The notes under the pieces were generated by a model, which had not been told where the DNA came from, made no database searches, and saw only the letters and a program-made list of their open reading frames with translations. A stretch of 64,000 nt of DNA, taken from contig JAMLGM010000001.1 of NCBI GenBank assembly GCA_023957975.1, positions 248,001 through 312,000 of the forward strand, written 5' to 3'. Positions within the stretch are counted from its first letter, which is position 1, and each line of letters opens with the position of its first letter. Position numbers and translations under genes: made by a program. Of this stretch, positions 25,917 to 34,649 are shown one piece after another. The DNA comes from Microthrixaceae bacterium. GTDB lineage: Bacteria > Actinomycetota > Acidimicrobiia > Acidimicrobiales > Microtrichaceae.

Positions 25917-26368
25917 GGCGCAAGAAGAAGGTCAAGGTCGAAGTCGGAGGGATGGTGCACCGGGGTGGGCTGGAGTATCGAATCAACCTGCGTACCCACA
26001 GCAGGATTGTCGCCCGCGATCAACGTGCGTTCGGGCCGAGGAAGCTCGTGGTGGTGTTCGCCGAGATAGACGGGAACGTGATCAGCATCGCTCACACTGA
26101 CCGGCTCGATCCGCCGGAGGCCGGGATCGTCCCGTGCATCGCTCGGCTCGGCTGTGATGCGAGTATTGCGATGGCGTTCTGCGACGAGGAGGTGGTCGCC
26201 GGACCGCCGCCCCACGACCTTCGTGAGCGGTTCAGGTACGCCTACGACGCCGCGTCGCGGTGGGGTGTGCACCTGCTCGACTGGGTTGCGTGCGATGACC
26301 TGTTGTTTCGCAGCACCCGGGCCGTGTTGTTTCCTGACGAGGACGAGTGGCCGTATTCGGCGTACTGA
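25913..26368 (+). CDS. RadC/JAB-like protein without metal ligands
   Basis: A 151-residue protein. The second half (about 70-135) has the outline of a RadC-type JAB domain: a helix DLRERFRYAYDAASRWG followed by VHLLDWVACDDLLFRS. That is close to the RadC tail where the family has LLDHIIVG and a later Ser. The metal-binding HxH...D cluster is not present: the expected position reads AFCDEEVVAGPPPHD. The first 35 residues are basic. It would be a non-catalytic RadC relative, if the alignment is right. It neighbours the IS1380 remnant. Confidence 0.5.
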   Translation: MRRKKKVKVEVGGMVHRGGLEYRINLRTHSRIVARDQRAFGPRKLVVVFAEIDGNVISIAHTDRLDPPEAGIVPCIARLGCDASIAMAFCDEEVVAGPPPHDLRERFRYAYDAASRWGVHLLDWVACDDLLFRSTRAVLFPDEDEWPYSAY

Positions 26369-26380
26369 TCGGGGTTCGAT

Positions 26381-27034
26381 TTACGACGTCGCAGCGCCGG
26401 AGCTGCGCGGACGTCGTCGCTCCCATGCCCCGATCAGGTAGTGGGCTGCCACGGCGCATACCCATCCCAGGGCAGCGCCAGCGACGATGTCGAGGGGGAA
26501 ATGGTTGCCGGTGTACATCCGAGCGATGCCGATGGCTCCGGCGAGGAGGGCGAGGGCGGCGCGCCATGGCCGACTCACGTGGAACGCCACCGCGGCGCAG
26601 ATGGCCACGGCCATCGCGGTGTGCCCAGATGGAATGCCGCCGCCCGAGGCCAAGTGTCCGTGGAAGTTGGCCTCGGCCAGGAGGTCTCGCGGTCGACCGC
26701 GGTCGACGAGTGGTTTGAGCGATCGTTGTGTCAGCCAGGCGAGCAATCCGGCCAGCAGGACATGGGTGCTGATGTCATTGCGCTTCCACAACGACGCAGC
26801 CAGAGCGGCGATCAGTATTCCGACGGTGGTTCCGAACCACATCAGCGCGGCCAGCGCGTTTCCGACCGGGGACGGAAGCGTGTTGAAGAAGTCGAAGACC
26901 GAGATCTCCCATGCCGGGGGAGCCTTGGTTGTCGCCCCGAACCAACACACAGCGACGAGGAGCGCGGCGGCTCCAATGGTCGCTGCCATCGGAGCCGCCG
27001 TTCGGCTTGGTGTCACCGGGTTCGATGTGCCCAT
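26381..27034 (-). CDS. PAP2-family phosphatase
   Basis: A 217-residue integral membrane phosphatase with five or six hydrophobic helices. The PAP2 motifs are all present: KPLVDRGRP, PSGHTAMA and RMYTGNHFPLDIVAG. It probably dephosphorylates undecaprenyl pyrophosphate or phosphatidic acid at the outer face of the membrane. The ATG at 27034 is used because residues upstream would overlap the MarR gene. It lies 11 bases beyond the MarR gene's stop codon and is probably co-transcribed with it. Confidence 0.9.
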   Translation of the reverse strand: MGTSNPVTPSRTAAPMAATIGAAALLVAVCWFGATTKAPPAWEISVFDFFNTLPSPVGNALAALMWFGTTVGILIAALAASLWKRNDISTHVLLAGLLAWLTQRSLKPLVDRGRPRDLLAEANFHGHLASGGGIPSGHTAMAVAICAAVAFHVSRPWRAALALLAGAIGIARMYTGNHFPLDIVAGAALGWVCAVAAHYLIGAWERRRPRSSGAATS

Positions 27035-27045
27035 TGCTGGCCCCG

Positions 27046-27486
27046 CTAGGCGCTCGCCAACTCCGCGAGCATGGAGGTCAGCTGTTCGACCTGGCGGCGG
27101 GCCGTCGGAGCGTTGGCCAGGAGCGTCTCGCATCGTTCAGCGATGACGGAGTTCGCGTTGGCGACGGTGCGAGCGCCTGATCGGGTGAGGGTCGCGAGTG
27201 TGAGCCTCGCGTCGCGTTCGTGCTTCAGGCTGTCGACCATCCCGATCTTTTCTAGCGGTTTGAGCGCTCGGGTCACTCCCGATGGTGTGAGCCCGACTGC
27301 GTCGGCCAGATCGACTCGACTCGCTCGGTGATCGGGTGCAGCCGCGAGCGCGTTCAGGATTCGGTACTCGGAGTAGCTCACGCCGAGTACTCCTGAGATC
27401 GATCGGGAGAGCGAGCGTTCGATGTTGGCCCACGCCGCGGCGAGTTGTTCGGCCATCTCGACTCCGGGTGTCACTGAGTTATCCAT
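27046..27486 (-). CDS. MarR-family transcriptional regulator
   Basis: A 146-residue winged-helix regulator. It has SYSEYRILNALAAAPDH (helix 2), a DNA-recognition segment LADAVGLTPSGVTRALKPLEKIGMV (residues about 60-85), the wing KHERDARLTLATLT, and a C-terminal dimer helix. It probably represses its own operon, which includes the PAP2 phosphatase, or the divergent SDR gene 89 bases away. ATG 27486 is preferred; an in-frame GTG lies at 27495. Confidence 0.88.
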   Translation of the reverse strand: MDNSVTPGVEMAEQLAAAWANIERSLSRSISGVLGVSYSEYRILNALAAAPDHRASRVDLADAVGLTPSGVTRALKPLEKIGMVDSLKHERDARLTLATLTRSGARTVANANSVIAERCETLLANAPTARRQVEQLTSMLAELASA

Positions 27487-27575
27487 GAGCAACACTGTAG
27501 CAATCCGTGAGGGCTCACGTATATCGATTTCGATCTCACAGCGCAGAGTAGAGGTCCGCTGCTACGTTGCAGCGC

Positions 27576-28454
27576 GTGGGCAGGCAACGTAACAACCACG
27601 CCGAGGCTCTACGGGGACGGCGGGTACTCATCACCGGAGCGGCGCGAGGCATTGGTGCGACGCTCGCGCATCGCCTCCACGAACGCGGAGCGATCGTCGC
27701 CGTCGCCGGGCTCGAACCCGAACTGCTCGCCGTGGTGGCGGACTCGGTCGAGGGGCCGCACTGGTATCTCGACGTGACGAACCGCGAACAGGTCGACGAG
27801 GTCGTCGACGACGCCGCACGCAGACTTGGTGGCCTGGACGTCGTCGTCGCGAACGCTGGCATCGCGGCACAACTCCCGATCGTCGACGGTGACCCGACGA
27901 TTTTCGAACAGACGGTCGCGGTGAACCTGTTGGGCAGCTACTACACGCTGCGAGCCGCCGGTAGGCACGTGTCGCATCCGAACGGATACGCCGTGGCGGT
28001 GTCGTCGCTTGCCGCTGCGGTTCACGTGCCGTTGCTCAGCGCCTACAACGCTTCGAAGGCGGGGGTCGAGGCACTCGGCAACACCCTTCGACAAGAAATG
28101 CGCCCGTCGGGTGCCAGAGTCGGCGTCGCGTATTTCGCCGAACTCGACACCGACATGACCTCACGCGGGTTCGGAACGCAAGCGGCGAAGTCGTTCCTCG
28201 GCGAGCGGAGCCTCACCAGGGTGACGCCGCTGGTGAAGGGCATCGACGCGCTCGAGCGGGGGATCGCCCGACGGTCGCGCATCATCTATGCACCGTGGTT
28301 TGTCGCACCCATCCTGCCGACGCGTCGTATCGCGCAAGGCGTGGTCGAACTGGTGGCCAAGGGTCGCGTGGGAGATGTCTTGGAGATCGCTCGCGAGGAA
28401 CACGTCGACCTCACGACGCCACAGCCGGAGAGCGAACCGCGGACGGGGTCGTGA
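27576..28454 (+). CDS. Short-chain dehydrogenase/reductase
   Basis: A classical SDR of about 292 residues. VLITGAARGIGATLA is the cofactor loop, VVVANAGIAA follows, and the catalytic set is VSSLAAA, YNASKAGVEAL. The roughly 80-residue C-terminal extension after the core (from RSLTRVTPLVKG) is amphipathic and may touch the membrane. The start is GTG 27576 or TTG 27567. Its stop overlaps the next gene's GTG (GTGA), so the two are translationally coupled. Divergent from marR. Confidence 0.88.
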   Translation: MGRQRNNHAEALRGRRVLITGAARGIGATLAHRLHERGAIVAVAGLEPELLAVVADSVEGPHWYLDVTNREQVDEVVDDAARRLGGLDVVVANAGIAAQLPIVDGDPTIFEQTVAVNLLGSYYTLRAAGRHVSHPNGYAVAVSSLAAAVHVPLLSAYNASKAGVEALGNTLRQEMRPSGARVGVAYFAELDTDMTSRGFGTQAAKSFLGERSLTRVTPLVKGIDALERGIARRSRIIYAPWFVAPILPTRRIAQGVVELVAKGRVGDVLEIAREEHVDLTTPQPESEPRTGS

Positions 28455-29002
28455 CCGAACCCGCCCGGATCGACCCGGGGGAACGCCGCGACGTCGGCTG
28501 GATCAACGCCGGGATCGCAGGCCTGCTTGGACGGGTGGCCGGTACGGCACCGCCGCACCTGTTCTTGACGCTCGGCCGCCATCGACGGCTGTTTCGAGGG
28601 TGGCTGATCTTCGGCGGCGCACTGATGCCGGGCGGCAGGCTTCGACGTCGCGAGACCGAAATGGTCATCATTCGAGTTGCCCACCGGCGAGGGTGCGCGT
28701 ACGAACTCGAACATCATCGTCGTCTCGGGGCCAAGGCCGGGCTGACGCCGGCCGACATCGATGCCATCCTCGCTGACGGAACCAAACCCGACTCGCGTTG
28801 GAGCCCGCGGGAGTCGACGATGTTGGCGGCGGCCGACGAGCTGTTGGCGGAGCGCAACCTGAGCGACGAAACGTGGGCGCAATTGGCTCGACATCTCGAC
28901 GAACGCGAAATCATCGAGTTCTCGCTACTCGTCGGCCACTACGACATGTTGGCGACGACGATCATGACCCTTCGCATTCAGCCGGATCGCCCGCGCCGCT
29001 GA
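28451..29002 (+). CDS. Carboxymuconolactone decarboxylase-family protein
   Basis: A 183-residue AhpD/CMD-fold protein. The signature segment is RRRETEMVIIRVAHRRGCAYELEHH, with a single Cys instead of the CxxC of AhpD, then KAGLTPADIDAI and a helical tail. Single-Cys members are probably not peroxidase reductants, and their function is unknown. The GTG start at 28451 overlaps the stop of the SDR gene, so both are likely to act on the same substrate. Confidence 0.85.
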   Translation: MTEPARIDPGERRDVGWINAGIAGLLGRVAGTAPPHLFLTLGRHRRLFRGWLIFGGALMPGGRLRRRETEMVIIRVAHRRGCAYELEHHRRLGAKAGLTPADIDAILADGTKPDSRWSPRESTMLAAADELLAERNLSDETWAQLARHLDEREIIEFSLLVGHYDMLATTIMTLRIQPDRPRR

Positions 29003-29008
29003 CGGGCA

Positions 29009-29860
29009 TTACCCGTCGAAGCCTCGCAACATGGCGGTCTGGGTGACCGTGGCCACGTGTACCCCGGTTTCGCTCCAAAGGTGCAACACGCCGCGGGCGA
29101 GACCGTTTCCGACGTGGGTGCACATGGTGTCGATGCCGATCCAGGTGCCAACGATGGGGGCGAGGACCTGCAGGTCGATCTGCAGCGACACGCTGCCGAC
29201 GGCTCGGCCACCGTCCTCAAGTGCGACCGACAGGGCCGAACCCAGCGCGTCGCCGGGAATGGGCAACAGCGCGGGATTCCACGCGACGTCGTCTGGCGCA
29301 GGCGGATCGTTGAACCGAAACCACAAGGCCATGCGCGGCACCGGATCGGTCGAGAACGGCGACACATCCGGGCCCACCGCAACATGCCATGCCGTGTTGT
29401 CGAGGAACCCGAGGGGAAACTGGTTGTCGACCGCCATGGCCGCGTCCGGGGGTGGGGCGATGGCCAGTTCTGTGCGCGGTGGAACCGGCGACTGGGACGG
29501 ACCCGCCATCGCCGGGTCGGTGAACACTGCGCTGACCGACACGCTCACCGCCCCCTCGGGCGCGGTCTGGTCGCGCAACAGCCCATGCACCTGCGCGCCG
29601 CGTCGGCCGCTACGCAGAACATCGACCGAGGTTTCGACCGGACCGCAGGCGACGGGACGAACGAACGTCGCGCTCGCGCTGGCAAGCGACAGGTCCGGGC
29701 GGTCGAGCACGACATCCATCGCCCGCAAGGCGGCGGCCATCACGACCCCGCCCTGAGCGAAATACAGCCCCCACGCGTCGGTGATGACGGAGTGTACGAG
29801 CGTGGGGTCGCTTTCGTCGATGGCCGGCGTCGTGTCGTTGAGGATGTTCGGCGTCGTCAT
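29009..29860 (-). CDS. TesB-like acyl-CoA thioesterase (double hotdog)
   Basis: A 283-residue protein with two hotdog folds in tandem. The first half has GGVVMAAALRAMDVV and SASATFVRPVACGPVE, and the second half has LGSALSVALEDGG, SLQIDLQVLAP, and WIGIDTMCTHVGNGLARG near the C-terminus. This is the thioesterase-like superfamily related to TesB. It should hydrolyse acyl-CoA. The start at ATG 29860 begins the first hotdog; upstream codons in the same frame are non-homologous. Convergent with the CMD gene and divergent from the lipoprotein gene. Confidence 0.85.
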   Translation of the reverse strand: MTTPNILNDTTPAIDESDPTLVHSVITDAWGLYFAQGGVVMAAALRAMDVVLDRPDLSLASASATFVRPVACGPVETSVDVLRSGRRGAQVHGLLRDQTAPEGAVSVSVSAVFTDPAMAGPSQSPVPPRTELAIAPPPDAAMAVDNQFPLGFLDNTAWHVAVGPDVSPFSTDPVPRMALWFRFNDPPAPDDVAWNPALLPIPGDALGSALSVALEDGGRAVGSVSLQIDLQVLAPIVGTWIGIDTMCTHVGNGLARGVLHLWSETGVHVATVTQTAMLRGFDG

Positions 29861-29957
29861 GGTTCCATTGTGGCCGCTGTCCACTACGTGGCACGCTGTT
29901 GGGGACATGAGGCCACCGGGAGGCGGCCGTTCGAATGTCGACGTCGTGGGGAGAACG

Positions 29958-30917
29958 ATGCTGTCACGATTCAGGTTTGTTGCGGTCGCCGTCGTTGCGG
30001 GACTGATGCTCAGTTCCTGCGCACCACCGGCGAGCACCGCGCCACCGGCGGGGGCGACCGGTCCGTCGCCGGGTTGCGGGGTGACCACCCGCGGTCCCGT
30101 GAACGAACGGTCCGAGAAGATCAAGGCCGCCGGAGCGGTGCGCACCTATCGACTCACCGTGCCGAAGAACCACGTTGCGGGTACGAGTGATCCGATACCG
30201 CTGGTGCTCGACTTCCACGGTCTGCTCGAGGGTTGGGTGGGAACCCATCCGTACTCCACCCAGTTCAGTGCCCTCGCCCAAAAGGAAGGATTCGCGGCGG
30301 TATTCCCCGTCGGTTCGCAGAACGGCATTCACTGGAACGTCAACCTGACGGAAACCAACAGCGACCTGCGTTTCATCGATGCGCTGCTCGAACATTTGGA
30401 ATCGACGATGTGCATCGATCGGTCACGGGTGTACATCACCGGGCTTTCCTACGGCGCCTCGATGACCTCGATGCTGATGTGCATGCGGGCGAACACGTTT
30501 GCCGCGGCCGCTCCGGTGGCGGGGATGATGAACCCGTGCACCCGCACGGAACGGGCGGTTCCGTTCGTCACGTTCCATGGGGACGCGGATTGGATCCTGC
30601 CGTTCGCGTTCTTCAAGGACACCCCGGGTGCCGTCGCCGCAAAATACGGATGCGAGCCCGACCCGGTGGTCACGACGTTGTCGCCGAACCCCGATCCGGT
30701 GACCCGCGGGCCAATCACCAAGACCACCTGGAATTGCGACGCCGTCGGCTCGGCGGCGGAGTTCTACATCATCGGAGGCGGCGGTCACTCGTGGCCGGGA
30801 AGCAAGTTCTTCACGCAGATTGAAGGCATCGTCGGCAAGACAGCGTCCTCGATCGACGCCACCGAGATCATTTGGGACTTCTTCTCCCAGCACCGCCTGC
30901 CCGACGCGCCTGCCTGA
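29958..30917 (+). CDS. Secreted lipoprotein esterase, PHB-depolymerase/feruloyl-esterase-like
   Basis: A 319-residue lipoprotein. A signal peptide ends at the lipobox LMLSSC with lipidated C21. The mature domain is an alpha/beta hydrolase of the LpqC/polyhydroxybutyrate-depolymerase type: LVLDFHGLLEG is the oxyanion loop, ITGLSYGASMTSM holds the nucleophile, HGDADWILPF the acid, and GGGGHSWPG the histidine. It is anchored outside the membrane. The natural ester substrate is unknown. The start is ATG 29958; the SDR gene follows after 4 bases. Confidence 0.88.
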   Translation: MLSRFRFVAVAVVAGLMLSSCAPPASTAPPAGATGPSPGCGVTTRGPVNERSEKIKAAGAVRTYRLTVPKNHVAGTSDPIPLVLDFHGLLEGWVGTHPYSTQFSALAQKEGFAAVFPVGSQNGIHWNVNLTETNSDLRFIDALLEHLESTMCIDRSRVYITGLSYGASMTSMLMCMRANTFAAAAPVAGMMNPCTRTERAVPFVTFHGDADWILPFAFFKDTPGAVAAKYGCEPDPVVTTLSPNPDPVTRGPITKTTWNCDAVGSAAEFYIIGGGGHSWPGSKFFTQIEGIVGKTASSIDATEIIWDFFSQHRLPDAPA

Positions 30918-30921
30918 ACCC

Positions 30922-31827
30922 ATGCCTGACCCTGCGGAGAACGGATATCACTTCGCCGGTCGAAGCGCGGTGGTGACCGGCTCGAGTCGCGGTATCGGTC
31001 GGGCCGTGGCCCATGCGCTGGCCGTTCAAGGCGCGGCGGTGATCGTGAACGGTCGTGACCCGGAGGTGGCTCGCCAGGCCGCCGAGGAGATCGCCGGTGC
31101 TGCCGACGTGGTCGCGTCCGGCGGCACCGCGGTTGCCGTTTCCGGTTCGCCGTCGGAGCCCGAGGTCGCCGAGGCGCTCATCGCAGCGGCGGTGGAGGCG
31201 ACAGGGCGGATCGATGTGCTCGTCAACTGCGCGGGAACGGCCGAACCATCCGGTTCATCCATCCTCAATGTGACGACAGCGCAGTGGAACGAGTTGATCG
31301 AGTCGCACCTGAACACCACGTTCCAAACCTGTCGAGTGGCCGCTTCTCAGATGGTCGCGGCCGGTGGCGGCGCCATCGTCAACACATCGAGTCATGCGTT
31401 CCTGGGGATCTACGGAGGCACCGGATATGCCGCGGGAAAGGGAGCGGTGAACAGCCTGACCGCAGCCATCGCCGCCGAGCTTCGAGAGCACAACGTTCGT
31501 GCCAACGTCGTGTGCCCCGGTGCGACGACCCGCCTGTCCACGGGCACGGACTACGAACAGCACCTGCGCGACCTCCACGAGCGGGGACTGTTGGACGACC
31601 TGATGCTCGCGGGGTCGCAGAACCCGGGGAGCCCCGAACACGTCGCATCGCTGTACGCCTTCCTGGCCAGCGATCTTGCCGCAGGAATCACCGGCGAGGT
31701 GGTCGTCGGTGCCGGCGGATATGTCGGCCGATTCCCGAAGTCCGCCGACGAGTTCGTCACCTGGCGGGACCACGCCACGAATCCGCCGTACACCCTCGAA
31801 GAACTGGCGGCGATCCTCGGCGGCTGA
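30922..31827 (+). CDS. Short-chain dehydrogenase/reductase
   Basis: A 301-residue SDR. AVVTGSSRGIGRAVA, VLVNCAGTAEP and the catalytic NTSSHA ... YAAGKGAVN, where the Tyr-x3-Lys is normal, are all visible. The C-terminal 45 residues, after the core ends at GAGGYVGRF, are an extension with WRDHATNPPYTLEELAAIL. The function cannot be assigned. It begins 4 bases after the esterase stop and is likely co-transcribed with it. Confidence 0.88.
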   Translation: MPDPAENGYHFAGRSAVVTGSSRGIGRAVAHALAVQGAAVIVNGRDPEVARQAAEEIAGAADVVASGGTAVAVSGSPSEPEVAEALIAAAVEATGRIDVLVNCAGTAEPSGSSILNVTTAQWNELIESHLNTTFQTCRVAASQMVAAGGGAIVNTSSHAFLGIYGGTGYAAGKGAVNSLTAAIAAELREHNVRANVVCPGATTRLSTGTDYEQHLRDLHERGLLDDLMLAGSQNPGSPEHVASLYAFLASDLAAGITGEVVVGAGGYVGRFPKSADEFVTWRDHATNPPYTLEELAAILGG

Positions 31828-31850
31828 ACGGAGAGCCGGTTCGCCCGGCG

Positions 31851-32888
31851 CTACCGGTTGGCGAGCAGCGTCGGACCGAGTTGCACGCTCCACAGCCAGA
31901 CAAGGTCGACGGGATGTACCTCATGGCCCCACGCCTTGTCCTTTGCTGGCGTGGGGGACCCCGCGGGATCGCCGTCGACGCATACGGCATCGCTCGGAGG
32001 AATCGTGATCGTTCCGGGGATCGACGCTGCTACCTCGCGCAGGATCGTGTTGTGCCAGCGGGTCCATTCGGCGGCCTCGGCATCGCCGATCTCCAGACTC
32101 GAGCACGACCATTCGACCAGCGCCGTGCGTACCCCGGCGGCCTCAGCGGAATCGATGCAGTATTCGCCGCTGACACGTCCGCCCCGATCGGGGTCGATCA
32201 TCGTCCAACCCGGGGCTCGGACGAGGACCCCACACCCCAGCACCCCGGCGTCGATGACCGAGTCGATGTACGGCGGCAGATCCTTGCGTGGGATCGGCGG
32301 GTGGGCGGCGGCGAACGCCTGACTGTCGCCAGCGGTCATCACGCGCATCGGTGCCTGGGGAGCCGCGGTCGTATCCGGTGCAGCAGTGTCGAGGGGCGCG
32401 GGCGTCGGCGACTCCGTTGCAGGAGATTCGGTTGTTGGCGGCTCGGTCGATGCGGCCTCGAGCGCGGCGCGTGCCGATTCGAGTGCTGCGGCTGCCGACT
32501 GCTCCTCGATCGACAGGGTCCACGCGTGTCGCAACGGTGATGGCTGGGGTGCCCAATAGGACGTTCCGTTGAAGATCTGGTTCCAGTTCGCCCACCAGGT
32601 CATCGTCGCGAAGCCGTCGCGGGCGATTCCGGACGTGGATGCGAAGACCACCACGACCGTGAGCACGAGCACCGAGACAGCGGGAACCAGACGTCGGATG
32701 CGCCAGCCCCACCAGGTGGTGAGTTCGGTGACGTTGGACGGGGTTCGATCGAGGAGCAGCCCGGTGATGAGAAATCCCGAGAGTGCGAAGAAGCCGTCGA
32801 CCGTGGCGAACATCGCGGGAGCGAACCCGAGGTGGTACGCCAGGATGCCGAGCACCAGTACGCCGCGGAGACCATCGAGGCCGGGCAT
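31851..32888 (-). CDS. Acyltransferase-3/SGNH protein with an in-frame internal deletion
   Basis: A 345-residue protein. Residues 1-130 match the start of acyltransferase-3 proteins: PGLDGLRGVLVLGILAYHLG, SGFLITGLLLDR, and LRHAWTLSIEEQ. At 131 the sequence jumps without frameshift to an Ala/Pro/Thr-rich linker (about 131-177), then a periplasmic SGNH-type domain (TAGDSQAFAAAH and, near the C-terminus, DKAWGHEVHPVD). The normal family has about 250 further residues of membrane helices between IEEQ and the linker; these are missing. O-acetyl transfer is therefore doubtful. Divergent from selO; the 215 bases between show no further gene. Confidence 0.75.
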   Translation of the reverse strand: MPGLDGLRGVLVLGILAYHLGFAPAMFATVDGFFALSGFLITGLLLDRTPSNVTELTTWWGWRIRRLVPAVSVLVLTVVVVFASTSGIARDGFATMTWWANWNQIFNGTSYWAPQPSPLRHAWTLSIEEQSAAAALESARAALEAASTEPPTTESPATESPTPAPLDTAAPDTTAAPQAPMRVMTAGDSQAFAAAHPPIPRKDLPPYIDSVIDAGVLGCGVLVRAPGWTMIDPDRGGRVSGEYCIDSAEAAGVRTALVEWSCSSLEIGDAEAAEWTRWHNTILREVAASIPGTITIPPSDAVCVDGDPAGSPTPAKDKAWGHEVHPVDLVWLWSVQLGPTLLANR

Positions 32889-33103
32889 GTGGACCTTGGC
32901 GGTGACATTCGGTGTGGGTCACGCCTCCGGCATCGCACGATGTTGTCGCGCAAGACCAGAGGTGTCCATCGTGTTGGGTTCTGTTCCCGCACGCGGAGGA
33001 TTTTCACGACGTTGCTGGTGGGCTTTCGGGAGTTTCGAATCCGTGTGGGGTGCTCCGTTGGCGGCGCGCTCGGTGGTCACCGTCGGCGTGGCACGCTGGA
33101 GCG

Positions 33104-34597
33104 GTGCGTTGGAACACCGACAATTCGTTCGTTCGAGAACTTCCCGAGCTCTATGCCGAGTCTGAGCCGACACCGGTGCGAGCCCCCGAGTTGGTGGTGC
33201 TCAATGAACAACTCGCGGATCAACTCGGTTTGAGTGTCGACGAGCTCCGCAGCCCCGACGGCGTGGCGGTGCTTGGCGGCAATGAGATCCCCGACGGTGC
33301 ACATCCGATCGCCCAGGCATACGTCGGCCACCAGTTCGGCAACTTCAATCCGTCGCTCGGCGACGGTCGCGCCCACTTGTTGGCCGAGGTGATCGACCGC
33401 GACGGCAACCGCTACGACATCGGACTGAAGGGCTCGGGCCGCACGCGGTTCTCGCGAAACGGAGACGGACGTGCGGCGCTCGGCGCGATGTTGCGCGAGT
33501 ACATCGTCAGCGAGGCGATGCACTCGCTACACATTGCGACCACCCGCTCGCTCGCCGTGGTCGCCACCGGCGAGACGGTGATTCGTCAACCACCGAGCCC
33601 CGGTGCCGTCCTCACCCGGGTCGCTGCGTCGCACATCCGCGTCGGCACGTTCGAGCTCTTCCGAACCTCGGGGGATGCGGCGCTATTGGCTCGCCTCGTC
33701 GAGTACGTGCGCGCTCGCCACTATCCCGACCTCGAGGAGGGTGAGGCCGCTGCGCTGCTCGAGGCGGTGGTCGGTCGTCAAGCGGAACTGATCGCCGCGT
33801 GGATGTCGGTCGGGTTCATCCACGGCGTGATGAACACCGACAACATGACGCTGTCGGGCGAGACGATCGACTACGGGCCGTGTGCGTTCATGGAGGGATA
33901 CGACCCCGACGCCGTGTTCAGTTCGATCGATCACAACGGCCGCTACCGCTACCGGAACCAACCTCAGATCGCGGTCTGGAACCTGGCGCGTCTCGCCGAG
34001 GTGTTGTTGATGCTCACCCCGGAACCGTCGCAAAACGACATCGCTCGTTACGAGGCGATACTCGGCGCATTCGATGGCCGCTATGAGGCGGCGCGGCTCC
34101 GTCTTTTTCGGGCCAAGCTGGGAATCGACGACCGGTCGGATCGAGGTGGCGTCGACGGTGACTTTGATGCCGCCGATACGGAGCTGATCGACGACCTGCT
34201 GGTGTGGATGGCAGCTGAGCGTCGAGACTTCACCTCGACGTTTCGCAACCTCGCCCAGTCGCTGCGTCACTCCAACTCGAATCTCGATGCGATCGTCGCG
34301 TCGTCACGTGATGGCGAGACCTTCGTTCGGTGGCGGAACCGTTGGTTGGATCGACTCGGCGACGTCGATCGCGACGAGATCGCCGAAGCGATGGATCGGG
34401 TGAACCCGATCTACATCCCACGCAATCATCTGGTGGAGGCCGCGTTGGCTGCCGCGAACAAGGGCGATCTCGCGCCGACAAACGCGCTCATCGAGGCCAT
34501 TCGACAGCCGTTCAACGAACGTGAGGGGCTTGAGGCGTTCGCCGAGCCAGCCCCCGACTCGTTCACGTCCGGCTACGTCACCTACTGCGGCACCTGA
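33104..34597 (+). CDS. selO: SelO/YdiU protein adenylyltransferase
   Basis: A 497-residue SelO pseudokinase. It starts NTDNSFVRELPELYAES. The ATP site is YDIGLKGSGRTRFSR with GRAALGAMLREYIVSEAMH, and the metal-binding strand is HGVMNTDNMTLSGETIDYGP. SelO proteins transfer AMP to Ser/Thr/Tyr of redox proteins. The C-terminus ends TYCGT, in the place of the selenocysteine tail of the eukaryotic homologue. The GTG at 33104 fits the conserved N-terminus; upstream codons are spurious. Confidence 0.92.
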   Translation: MRWNTDNSFVRELPELYAESEPTPVRAPELVVLNEQLADQLGLSVDELRSPDGVAVLGGNEIPDGAHPIAQAYVGHQFGNFNPSLGDGRAHLLAEVIDRDGNRYDIGLKGSGRTRFSRNGDGRAALGAMLREYIVSEAMHSLHIATTRSLAVVATGETVIRQPPSPGAVLTRVAASHIRVGTFELFRTSGDAALLARLVEYVRARHYPDLEEGEAAALLEAVVGRQAELIAAWMSVGFIHGVMNTDNMTLSGETIDYGPCAFMEGYDPDAVFSSIDHNGRYRYRNQPQIAVWNLARLAEVLLMLTPEPSQNDIARYEAILGAFDGRYEAARLRLFRAKLGIDDRSDRGGVDGDFDAADTELIDDLLVWMAAERRDFTSTFRNLAQSLRHSNSNLDAIVASSRDGETFVRWRNRWLDRLGDVDRDEIAEAMDRVNPIYIPRNHLVEAALAAANKGDLAPTNALIEAIRQPFNEREGLEAFAEPAPDSFTSGYVTYCGT

Positions 34598-34649
34598 TCG
34601 AGAGCGGAGAGGTCGGGAGCGACCGGCGCGGTCGTGGTAGGAACTGATC

